Shown here: in pieces, positions 25,501 to 33,709 of the stretch
Position numbering within the stretch: position 1 is the stretch's first letter
How the letters are laid out: each line of letters opens with the position of its first letter
DNA from: Candidatus Nomurabacteria bacterium
GTDB lineage: Bacteria; Patescibacteriota; Saccharimonadia; Saccharimonadales; Saccharimonadaceae
NCBI GenBank assembly: GCA_031290255.1
Contig: JAITNW010000002.1
Location: 1 to 33,771 of the forward strand
Length of the DNA: 33,771 nucleotides
Reading direction: 5' to 3'
The notes under the pieces: generated by a model
The model's input: only the letters and a program-made list of their open reading frames with translations
Database searches by the model: none
Told to the model about the DNA's origin: nothing
Position numbers and translations under genes: made by a program

Positions 25501-26640
25501 ATGTTCAAAAAGATCTTAAGCGTCATCACGGTAGTCTTAGTTGCTGTCATCGCTTATGCCGCTTTCAACGAAGAGGTCGTCATTGATGGCGAAACTATGT
25601 CTATGTGGGCGGCCACGATTCGGGCCTTTACAGATCTGAATATCTGGGTTCTGCTACTTCTTATTCCCGAGCAGATGTTCATGTATTTCGCCGCTGGGCA
25701 AATGTACTTTGCATTCTTGCGCGCCCGTCAGGGCATCCAAATCACACAGCGCAAACTTATGCGCGTTAGTCTAGAGATCAACTTCGTGAACACTGCCTTA
25801 CCAAGCGCGGGCGTTAGCGGACTCGGCTATCTGATATGGCGGCTAAAAAGCTTCAACATATCTCCAGGACAGGTTAGCTTCATCCATGTTCTTCGTTATG
25901 CAATCTCTGCTCTCGCAAACACCATCCAGACTTGGATAGCTATCGTTATTGTTCTTATTGCGGGCTGTGTCGTATCTGGTGGCGAATGGGCATTATGGCT
26001 AGCTGGTGGAGTGGCACTTGGTATAGAAGCAGTCATCTTCATCGCTTGGCTCATCATACGTCGCCAAAAGAATGTAGATTGGTTCGCAGCTACCGCTAGC
26101 AAAGTCATTAATAAAATCGTTAGATGGTTTACCCGTGGGCGGAAAAGAGTTTTCTTGCGCGAAGATACAGTCAATAAATTCTTCTCCGATTTGCGCGAAG
26201 ATTATCTTGCCATCAAGCGTAATAAAAATATTCTCGGTAAGCCAATCTTATGGGGTGCGATTTATGCATTTTTGGAGCTCGCTACCTACTGGGTAGTAGC
26301 ATGTGCTTTAGGTCATCCAGAAATTTTGCCTCAAATCATGATCGCAGAGGGCGTAGCAAGCGTAGTTGGCACGGTCTTGGTTACTCCAGGTGGAGTTGGC
26401 GGTTATGAAGGGGCTATGATCGCAATTATGGTTGCTACAGGAGTAGACCTATCTACCGCTACCATCGTAGTCGTCGTGACGCGCATCACCGTTTTACTTG
26501 GAACTATTGCCAGTGGCTGGGGCTTCTACCAGCACGCACTAATGAGCAGGGAAGATAAATTTAGCGCTACTTCAGAAAAATCCAAAATTGAAGCGCGCAA
26601 GGCCAAAAAGGCTATTAAAGAAGCCACTAAGGCAGAATAA
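25501..26640 (+). CDS. Lysylphosphatidylglycerol synthase TM region / UPF0104 flippase-like membrane protein
   Basis: Polytopic; TPGGVGGYEGAMIAIMVATGVDLSTA motif; TACAAT-6-ATG supports start at 25501. Confidence 0.87.
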   Translation: MFKKILSVITVVLVAVIAYAAFNEEVVIDGETMSMWAATIRAFTDLNIWVLLLLIPEQMFMYFAAGQMYFAFLRARQGIQITQRKLMRVSLEINFVNTALPSAGVSGLGYLIWRLKSFNISPGQVSFIHVLRYAISALANTIQTWIAIVIVLIAGCVVSGGEWALWLAGGVALGIEAVIFIAWLIIRRQKNVDWFAATASKVINKIVRWFTRGRKRVFLREDTVNKFFSDLREDYLAIKRNKNILGKPILWGAIYAFLELATYWVVACALGHPEILPQIMIAEGVASVVGTVLVTPGGVGGYEGAMIAIMVATGVDLSTATIVVVVTRITVLLGTIASGWGFYQHALMSREDKFSATSEKSKIEARKAKKAIKEATKAE

Positions 26641-27728
26641 TGCCAGAACAGACTTATACCGTTTCGGATTTCCAAGCCGTATGCAACCAAATCTTAGATA
26701 ATGCTTTTGCTGGCGTAATTATCGAGGGCGAAGTGGCTAGTTTCAAAATCAATCAAGGCAAGTTCGTATTTTTTGATTTGAAAGACGAAAGCTCTAGCAT
26801 AGGCTGCTTTATGATGCAATTTGCTCTCAGATTCCCAATAGAGGATGGCATGAGAATTCGTGTCAAAGCTACGCCCAAAATTACCACATGGGGCAAATTC
26901 TCGCTCACTATTCAAGCCATAGTTCCGGTCGGGGAAGGTAGCCTCAAAAAAAGTTTTGAACTTCTCAAGAAGAAATTACACACCGAAGGCTTATTTGACC
27001 CAGCCAAAAAACGTCCGCTCCCGACCGATCTCGCAAAAATCGGAGTCATATCTAGCACTCAAGCAGCTGGGTACGCTGATTTTTGTAAAATCTTGAACGA
27101 AAGATGGGGCGGCCTAGAAGTTCAAGTCGCCCACACTCAAGTGCAGGGCATATCTGCCGCCGATCAGATTATTCGCGCTCTCAAATATTTTAACGAACAT
27201 AGCGAAGTGCAAATTATCGCTATCATACGCGGTGGCGGAAGCGCAGACGATCTGGCAGTTTTTAACGACGAGCAACTTGTACGCGCCATTGCAGCCAGCA
27301 AAGTCCCCATCATCACTGGCATCGGACACGAGATCGACGAAAGTCTTTCAGATCTCGCTGCAGACCTCATAGCCAGCACGCCAAGCAATGCGGCACAGAT
27401 GCTAACCAAAGATAAACGTGCCGAAATCTCCAATTTATATTCTGAACTTCAGCGTACCGCCAGATTATTAGATGACAAGCTAAGCGCAATAATTCGCGAC
27501 AATAGACGCGAAATAGACGCAACCTCTCGAGCACTAATCACAAAAGTTACCACATTCGAAGACAGCGTTAAGTCTTATATCCAAATCGTAGAACAGCTCA
27601 ACCCAGAAAAAGTCCTAGAGCGTGGCTACGCCCTAATAAGCGGCAAGATTGCCATAGGTAGCATCATCCAAGTCATTACATCAAGTAAACAAATTCAAGC
27701 GGAGGTAAAGAATGTCACAACCAAATAA
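26640..27728 (+). CDS. xseA: Exodeoxyribonuclease VII large subunit
   Basis: IIEGEVASFKINQGKFVFFDLKDESSSIGCFMM OB fold; IIRGGGSADDLAVFNDEQLVRAIAASKVPIITGIGHEIDESLSDLAADLIASTPSNAA. Confidence 0.97.
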   Translation: MPEQTYTVSDFQAVCNQILDNAFAGVIIEGEVASFKINQGKFVFFDLKDESSSIGCFMMQFALRFPIEDGMRIRVKATPKITTWGKFSLTIQAIVPVGEGSLKKSFELLKKKLHTEGLFDPAKKRPLPTDLAKIGVISSTQAAGYADFCKILNERWGGLEVQVAHTQVQGISAADQIIRALKYFNEHSEVQIIAIIRGGGSADDLAVFNDEQLVRAIAASKVPIITGIGHEIDESLSDLAADLIASTPSNAAQMLTKDKRAEISNLYSELQRTARLLDDKLSAIIRDNRREIDATSRALITKVTTFEDSVKSYIQIVEQLNPEKVLERGYALISGKIAIGSIIQVITSSKQIQAEVKNVTTK

Positions 27729-27906
27729 TATTAACAAGAAGTTAGATGAGTTAAAGATAAAAATAGAATGGTTCTATTCAGATGATTTTGACTTATCAAA
27801 GGCCACAAAAGAATACAAAAACACCATTGATCTTGCTAAAGAAATCGAGAAAGACCTCACAAGCATGAAGAATGAGATAAAAGTCTTAGCAGAAGATTTT
27901 AACTAG
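27712..27906 (+). CDS. xseB: Exodeoxyribonuclease VII small subunit
   Basis: Short helical protein overlapping the xseA 3' end. Confidence 0.8.
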   Translation: MSQPNNINKKLDELKIKIEWFYSDDFDLSKATKEYKNTIDLAKEIEKDLTSMKNEIKVLAEDFN

Positions 27907-27957
27907 GCCTAGCCAAAACCACTTGCACATTCTATCAAACATAAGTACAATTACCCT

Positions 27958-28716
27958 ATGGACAATAATATAGTTACTCCAAATGAACCAACAATCCCAA
28001 CCCCTGAGCCATCTATGCCTCAACCGGGTCAGCCACCAATAGCATCTACGCCTACTATGCCAATCCTTCCAGCAGACAAGAAACCTTCCCACGGCACTAT
28101 CATTGAGACAATCGTACTTATTGCAGTATGTCTCGTCGCTGCCGTAGCCATCGTCCTCGCAGTCGTGTTCTATCTGCAATGGGACGAAGCGCAAACCAAT
28201 GTCGATGGTAAAGTCGACGCTGCAGTCGCAACTGCAGCAGAAGAACAGAAGAGTATAGATGAGGCTAATTTCGCTGAGCGCGAAAAACTCCCAAATAATG
28301 AATTCGTTGGCCCTAGCGATTATGGCTCACTAAGTTTCATGTACCCAAAGACTTGGAGTATCTACGTAGCAAAAGACGCCAGCACCGGTGGTGACTTTGA
28401 AGCGTACTTCAATCCAGTACAGGTAAACCCAATTAGCGAGAAAACTATCAACGCCCTACGTGTCTATATCTATGATCGCCCCATCGACCAAGTTCGCACT
28501 CAGTACGACGCCCTAGTCCGCAACGGCAGTCTTACGTCGAGCGTCTACACAGTTGGCGACATCACCGGCACAAAATACGAAGGCGCCTTCAGCCAAGATA
28601 TAACTGGCATCGCAGTAATGATCAAGATTAACGATAAAACGGCCGTCATCCGTACCGACGCAGAGATTTTTCGCAAAGATTTTGAGACACTAATCTCCAC
28701 CATCCGCAAAAACTAG
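27958..28716 (+). CDS. Membrane-anchored hypothetical protein (Pro-rich N-terminus, one TM, extracytoplasmic domain)
   Basis: TIIETIVLIAVCLVAAVAIVLAVVFYLQW TM; TACAAT-6-ATG start. Confidence 0.75.
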   Translation: MDNNIVTPNEPTIPTPEPSMPQPGQPPIASTPTMPILPADKKPSHGTIIETIVLIAVCLVAAVAIVLAVVFYLQWDEAQTNVDGKVDAAVATAAEEQKSIDEANFAEREKLPNNEFVGPSDYGSLSFMYPKTWSIYVAKDASTGGDFEAYFNPVQVNPISEKTINALRVYIYDRPIDQVRTQYDALVRNGSLTSSVYTVGDITGTKYEGAFSQDITGIAVMIKINDKTAVIRTDAEIFRKDFETLISTIRKN

Positions 28717-28730
28717 TGTAAAATGGGGGT

Positions 28731-29429
28731 ATGGAAAGAGAGGTGTTCGGGGTGGATTCAGGGACCATTACCGTGGCGCATGAATTAAAGGCACCTCTCA
28801 GTCTCATGCGGCAGCTAGCTCTGTCCATTGAGCTCGAACAAGATAAAGAGAAAATATCCTACACGGCCGATCGTATCGTCGCAACCAGTGAGCGTGCGCT
28901 AAAGCAAGTAAATGATCTAGTGAAAGTCGCTCGACTTTCTGATGGATTGTTCGAAATGGAGCCCGTCAATCCTCGTCGCATTTGCGATGAAGTCGTAAGC
29001 GAACTTTGGGAATTATTTAGATTCAATCGTCGTGAAGTCATCTCGGAATATAGGAACCGCGAGAAGCTTGTTGTTGCCAACCACGATTTACTCTATAGCG
29101 TGATATATAATTTCTGCCTCAACGCTATGAATTACAGCGGCGAAGAAACTCCTAGCGAAATATTCATCAATAATACCAAAAATGGCATCCGTATCAGCGT
29201 TCGAGATTATGGCCCATGCATTCCTACTTCCATCTGGCGCGAAATACGCCAGTATGGCGCAAGCCGCCCACTTAGCACCGCCATGCGACCGGGAAGCTCC
29301 GGACTTGGCTTATATATCGCATCACGCTTCATAGAATTTATGAACGGACGCTTTGGTTTAATCCGCCATCGCGATGGCACCAGTTTCTTCGTTGATCTCC
29401 CCATTAGTAAACAGTTAAGTTTTATTTAG
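28731..29429 (+). CDS. Soluble sensor histidine kinase without obvious sensor or TM domain
   Basis: TVAHELKAPLSLMRQ (H box), NFCLNAMNYS (N box), VRDYGPCI (G1), GSSGLGLYIASRF (G2). Confidence 0.92.
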   Translation: MEREVFGVDSGTITVAHELKAPLSLMRQLALSIELEQDKEKISYTADRIVATSERALKQVNDLVKVARLSDGLFEMEPVNPRRICDEVVSELWELFRFNRREVISEYRNREKLVVANHDLLYSVIYNFCLNAMNYSGEETPSEIFINNTKNGIRISVRDYGPCIPTSIWREIRQYGASRPLSTAMRPGSSGLGLYIASRFIEFMNGRFGLIRHRDGTSFFVDLPISKQLSFI

Positions 29430-29432
29430 TCT

Positions 29433-29783
29433 ATGATAATGATAATAGATGACGACAAGGGTTGGCTAGATTACTATCGAAATTTGCTAAAAAATTTTGA
29501 TATAGAGTTATTTCGTGACGGCGTAGCCGCAATTCAGCGCATGGACAAAGAGGTCCCCAAGTTAATATTACTCGACATTCTCTTAACCGGCCCTACAGGA
29601 TTTTCGATTTTGAGTGAAATGCAAAGTTATCCTGAGCTTGCAAATATTCCTATATTCGTAGTGAGCAGTGTAGACCTAAGCGCAACGAGCCTACAAAAAT
29701 ATGGCGTCAAAGAAATTTTTAATAAAAGCACAATGTTGCCACAAAACTTATTAGCACGAGTCAGGGAATACCTCAATGCGTGA
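29433..29783 (+). CDS. Single-domain response regulator (receiver only)
   Basis: MIIDDDKGWLDYY, LILLDILLTGPTGF phosphoacceptor Asp, FNKSTMLP conserved Lys; no output domain. Confidence 0.9.
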   Translation: MIMIIDDDKGWLDYYRNLLKNFDIELFRDGVAAIQRMDKEVPKLILLDILLTGPTGFSILSEMQSYPELANIPIFVVSSVDLSATSLQKYGVKEIFNKSTMLPQNLLARVREYLNA

Positions 29784-30453
29784 TCAGAAAGCCAAAGCCA
29801 TAGTCCTCAGGCGCACCAATTACGGCGAAGCAGATCGTATCCTGCAGCTACTCACAGAAGAGGGCAAAGTCAGTGTACTCGCTAAAAGTGTACGCAAAGA
29901 ACGCTCGCGCCTAGCTGGCAGCATAGAGCTATTTTCGCTCAGCGAAGTCACAATTCACCACGGCAAAAGCGAGCTCGGCATCCTCACCAGCGCAAGACTA
30001 ATAGAATTTTACGGCACAATTTGTAGCGACCTAGACTTAATGGAGTTCGCCGGCTCTTGCCTTCGCGACGTCTCAAGACGTACCGAGCATATAGATAGTC
30101 CAGAATTCTTCGACATTCTCGCTCAAACCCTCAAAGCACTCAGCAACAACTCCAAACAAATTGATCTAATTCGCACATGGTGGCTACTAAATCTATCCCG
30201 TATCAGCGGAGAAGACGCCAATTTTCACATAGACACCAAAGGCGACAAGCTCTCTCCAGACCAGACTTACGCATGGAATTCTGCCGAAAGTAGCCTCGAG
30301 CCAAACTCAGCCAATGGAAGAATTACCGTCAATCACATCAAGCTGATCCGCCTCATGCTTTCCGCCCCACTAAAACTCATCCTCAAAATCCAAAACACCA
30401 CCCACCTAATAGACGACACGCTATATATTGCGAAATGCATCAACCAATCCTAG
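29776..30453 (+). CDS. recO: DNA repair protein RecO
   Basis: KAIVLRRTNYGEADRILQLLTEEGKVSVLAKSVRKERSRLAGSIELFSL. Confidence 0.9.
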   Translation: MRDQKAKAIVLRRTNYGEADRILQLLTEEGKVSVLAKSVRKERSRLAGSIELFSLSEVTIHHGKSELGILTSARLIEFYGTICSDLDLMEFAGSCLRDVSRRTEHIDSPEFFDILAQTLKALSNNSKQIDLIRTWWLLNLSRISGEDANFHIDTKGDKLSPDQTYAWNSAESSLEPNSANGRITVNHIKLIRLMLSAPLKLILKIQNTTHLIDDTLYIAKCINQS

Positions 30454-30504
30454 CACCCAGTATTTCTATAACACACGATTCACCAAATAATACAAAGCTT
30501 CCAA

Positions 30505-30588
30505 GCGGGTGGCGAGGTCTAGGGGCATCCCCACAAAAAGAATTTCTTAATTTTTTTGTGGGGAGAAGACCTCGACAGGACCCGCCCC
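30505..30588 (+). repeat. Family II small hairpin element, copy D
   Basis: GCGGGTGGCGAGGTCTAGGGGCATCCCCACAAAAAGAATTTCTTAATTTTTTTGTGGGGAGAAGACCTCGACAGGACCCGCC. Confidence 0.93.
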
Positions 30589-30601
30589 AACAAGCTATAA
30601 T
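30572..30601 (+). promoter_or_regulatory. glyS promoter with -35 (TCGACA) inside the 3' end of Family II copy D
   Basis: TCGACA 30572-30577, 18-nt spacer, TATAAT 30596-30601, 7 nt to ATG 30609. Confidence 0.6.
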
Positions 30602-30608
30602 GAACACT

Positions 30609-31913
30609 ATGGAAAACATCGTAAATCTATGCAAACGCAGGGGATTCATTTGGCAAGGCTCAGAAATCTACGGCGGCATGTCTGGCACCTGGGATTACGG
30701 TCCCCTCGGCACAGCCCTAAAGCGCAACATCATGCAAGCTTGGTGGCAGTACTGGGTCGAAGATCGCGAAGACATGTATGGCATCGACGCTGCCATTATC
30801 ATGAACCCACGCACTTGGGTAGCCTCCGGCCACACCGCTACTTTTTCCGACCCCCTCGTAGAATGCAAGTTCTGCCACAACCGCTTTCGCGCTGATAAGC
30901 TCGGTAATTTTGGCGCCAATGTCACTACGGAAGAGCTAGTAACGGCAAAAGTAAAATGCCCAGTCTGTGGCAAAATCGATTGGAGCGAAGTCAAGCAATT
31001 CAATATGATGTTTGAAACCAAAGTCGGCGCCACTGGCAATGATGTAGCTTACCTCCGCCCAGAAACCGCACAAGGTATTTTTACCAATTACCGCAACGTC
31101 GTAGACACCATGTACCCCGACTTGCCATTTGGACTATGCCAACAGGGCAAAGCTTTCCGCAACGAAATCAGTCCACGCGATTTCGTCTTCCGCAGTCGCG
31201 AATTTGAACAAATGGAAATTGAATATTTCATTAACCCCAAAACTTGGGAAGCAGATTTCGAAAAGCTCTTAAACGACTGTCACGAATTTCTTGAGCAAAT
31301 CATCGGGCTGCCAAAAGATCTTATTCACGAGTTAGACGTCACCGAAGAAGATCGCGCTCATTACTCCCGCCGCACTATTGATATCGAATTCGACTACCCC
31401 ATCGGCCGCGAAGAACTCATGGGTATAGCCTACCGCACAGATTTCGACCTCAGCAATATTCAGCGCGAATCCGGCAAAAATATGGAATACACCATTAAAG
31501 GTACTACCGAAAAATTCATCCCCCACGTCATCGAGCCGTCCTTCGGCGTCGAGCGCCTCCTCATGGCCGTCCTCACTAGCGCCTACACCGAAGACGAAAT
31601 CGCCGGCGAAAAACGCACCCTCCTCAAACTCCCAGAGCATCTTGCACCATTCCGCTCCTGCGTCTCCCCCCTCCTAAAAAATAAACCAGAATTAGTCGCC
31701 AAAGCCCAAGAAGTCTACCAAACCCTCCGCCAAAAATACCACAACGTCACCTGGGACGACTCTGGCAACATTGGCAAACGCTACCGCAAGCAAGACGAAA
31801 TCGGCACTCCCAAATGCATCGTCATCGACTTCGACACCATAGAAGACAACACAGTAACAATCCGCGACCGCGACACCACCAAACAAATCCGCACCCCCAT
31901 CTCCGACCTCTAG
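30609..31913 (+). CDS. glyS: Glycyl-tRNA synthetase, homodimeric (alpha2) class II type
   Basis: NLCKRRGFIWQGSEIYGGMSGTWDYGPLG, MNPRTWVASGH, RPETAQGIFTNY, VIEPSFGVERLLMA. The ORF extension from 30435 merely reads through copy D. Confidence 0.96.
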   Translation: MENIVNLCKRRGFIWQGSEIYGGMSGTWDYGPLGTALKRNIMQAWWQYWVEDREDMYGIDAAIIMNPRTWVASGHTATFSDPLVECKFCHNRFRADKLGNFGANVTTEELVTAKVKCPVCGKIDWSEVKQFNMMFETKVGATGNDVAYLRPETAQGIFTNYRNVVDTMYPDLPFGLCQQGKAFRNEISPRDFVFRSREFEQMEIEYFINPKTWEADFEKLLNDCHEFLEQIIGLPKDLIHELDVTEEDRAHYSRRTIDIEFDYPIGREELMGIAYRTDFDLSNIQRESGKNMEYTIKGTTEKFIPHVIEPSFGVERLLMAVLTSAYTEDEIAGEKRTLLKLPEHLAPFRSCVSPLLKNKPELVAKAQEVYQTLRQKYHNVTWDDSGNIGKRYRKQDEIGTPKCIVIDFDTIEDNTVTIRDRDTTKQIRTPISDL

Positions 31914-31945
31914 GATAAGCATACCAAGAGTTCGCATAACTTATG

Positions 31946-32059
31946 GGGAAAATCTAAATTGCTCCTTTCGAGATCATTGCGAACCAGTGAAATCACCCTG
32001 AGGGGCTGATTTCCTGCGCGAGCATTCCTGATCTCGAAAGGAGCAACTTAGATTCTCCC
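31946..32059 (+). repeat. Family I structured inverted repeat, copy L3
   Basis: Arms 31946-31976 / 32029-32059 (31 bp, two A.C mismatches); core TTGCGAACCAGTGAAATCACCCTGAGGGGCTGATTTCCTGCGCGAGCATTCC. Confidence 0.9.
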
Positions 32060-32069
32060 GCCAAAAAGC

Positions 32070-33494
32070 TCAAGAACCTTTCTTCAACTGACTAAAAATC
32101 TTACTCCTCGCATGCCGACTAAATGCCTTAGTCAACCACCCAGGATTAGGCTTAGTATTCTTAGCCGTCAAAATCTCCACAATATCCCCCTGCATAAGTC
32201 GAGTGTTCAGATTCACCAACTTCCCATTCACCTTAGCGCCCGTACATTTAGCCCCAACCTCACTATGTAGCCGATAAGCAAAATCGAGCGGCATCGACCC
32301 CTTAGGCAAATCAATAATGTCTCCCTTAGGCGTATACACAAAAATCTTATCCGCAAACATATTCAACTTCAACTTCCGAGTGTCCACCTTTTCTCCACCC
32401 GACAACTTCGCCGTCGCCTCCTGTAATTCCTTAATCCACAGCAGATTCATCGGCAGCTTATCCACCTGCCCCCGAGCATAAGCCGAAGTCAGTTTTTGTT
32501 CATTATAATAGAACGAAGCCGCCAGCCCTCGCTCCGCATAGTCGTGCATTTCCTTGGTCCTAATCTGAAATTCCACCACCTGCTTGTCCGGCGTAATCAC
32601 CGTAGTATGTAGCGATTGATACCCATTCTGTTTCGGCGTCGCAATATAATCCTTAAACCGCCCATCCATCGGGCTAAACAACGCATGGATAATCCCAAGT
32701 ACCAGATAGCAAGTCGTCACATCCTCCACAATATACCTCAGTGCAATCAAATCATAAATCCGATCCACATCCTGATTATATTTCGCCAACTTCTTATGTA
32801 ACGAATAAATCGACTTTACGCGTCCATCATTAGTGTATTTTAACCCCTCCTTTTTTAATGCAGCACCGACTCCCTCCTGCGCATTTTTGAGTTTCTTATC
32901 CGCCTGCTCCAAGCGCTTCGCCGTCAAATCCTTCAAAAACTCATATCGTTTCAGATCCAAATACTTAAAGCTCGTCTCCTCAATCTCCACCCGCACCCGC
33001 CCCATCTGTAATCGATCCGCCAAAGGCCCAAACACTTCCAACGACTCCCGCGCAATTTTCTGCTGCTTCGCCGGCGGCAGAGCAGAGAGCGTTCTCAGAT
33101 TATGCAACCTATCCGCAAGCTTAATAATCAACACCCGAATATCTTGTCCCGTAGCAATCAAAAGCTTCAACAAATTATCACTAGTCGCCGGCAAATACTC
33201 TCCGAGATCCCGCATATTCTGCCGCGCTTTCCCGAGTTTCGTCACCCCATTCACCAAAAACGCCACATCCTTCCCAAACTCACCCTCAATCTCCTCCAGC
33301 GTATACCCCGTGTCCTCCACTACATCATGTAGTAGCCCCGCAATCTGCGTATCCTCATCCATATTCCACTCTTCAAGAATCTTCTGCGTAGCCAACGGAT
33401 GGACAATATAAGGCTCGCCCGTCTTCCTGAGCTGCCCCTCGTGCGCCCTAGTCGCGAATCTCACCGCCGCCCTAATTCTCTCCGTCTTTGCCAT
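32070..33494 (-). CDS. RelA/SpoT homologue (HD hydrolase, synthetase, TGS; no C-terminal regulatory region beyond TGS)
   Basis: AGLLHDVVEDTGYT, GRVKSIYSLHKKL, GRFKDYIATPKQNGYQSLHTTV, VYTPKGDIIDLPKGSMPLDFAYRLHSEVG (TGS). Confidence 0.96.
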   Translation of the reverse strand: MAKTERIRAAVRFATRAHEGQLRKTGEPYIVHPLATQKILEEWNMDEDTQIAGLLHDVVEDTGYTLEEIEGEFGKDVAFLVNGVTKLGKARQNMRDLGEYLPATSDNLLKLLIATGQDIRVLIIKLADRLHNLRTLSALPPAKQQKIARESLEVFGPLADRLQMGRVRVEIEETSFKYLDLKRYEFLKDLTAKRLEQADKKLKNAQEGVGAALKKEGLKYTNDGRVKSIYSLHKKLAKYNQDVDRIYDLIALRYIVEDVTTCYLVLGIIHALFSPMDGRFKDYIATPKQNGYQSLHTTVITPDKQVVEFQIRTKEMHDYAERGLAASFYYNEQKLTSAYARGQVDKLPMNLLWIKELQEATAKLSGGEKVDTRKLKLNMFADKIFVYTPKGDIIDLPKGSMPLDFAYRLHSEVGAKCTGAKVNGKLVNLNTRLMQGDIVEILTAKNTKPNPGWLTKAFSRHARSKIFSQLKKGS

Positions 33495-33529
33495 ATCAAA
33501 TATTATAGCATTTATGCGTTAAAGTTTTT

Positions 33530-33582
33530 CGGCGCGGGTCCTGTCGAGGTTTTAAGTCTATCGGCGCGGGTCCTGTCGAGGT
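33530..33582 (-). repeat. Partial tandem duplication of the Family II terminus (32-bp period)
   Basis: CGGCGCGGGTCCTGTCGAGGT at 33530-33550 and 33562-33582. Confidence 0.9.
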
Positions 33583-33647
33583 CATCTCCCCACAAAAAAA
33601 TTTAAGAAATTCTTTTTGCGGGGATGCCCCTAGACCTCACCACCCGC
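33566..33647 (-). repeat. Family II small hairpin element, copy E
   Basis: Near-identical to copy B; followed by the same AGATAAGCTATTCTTTAA spacer start. Confidence 0.92.
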
Positions 33648-33709
33648 AGATAAGCTATTCTTTAAGCAACATAATGTGCAGCATCTATCAAATAACATAT
33701 AGCGTCAGA

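Noticed and set aside
30435-30608. N-terminal extension of the glyS ORF (MHQPILAPSISI...)
   Set aside because: It translates through Family II copy D and lies upstream of the predicted promoter; GlyRS homology begins at MENIVNLCKRRGF (30609).
510-33494. Alternative genetic code (UGA recoding as in some CPR lineages)
   Set aside because: UGA serves as a normal terminal stop for several genes (e.g. mutM, relA/spoT homologue, ATP-grasp) and conserved proteins read through without internal UGA.
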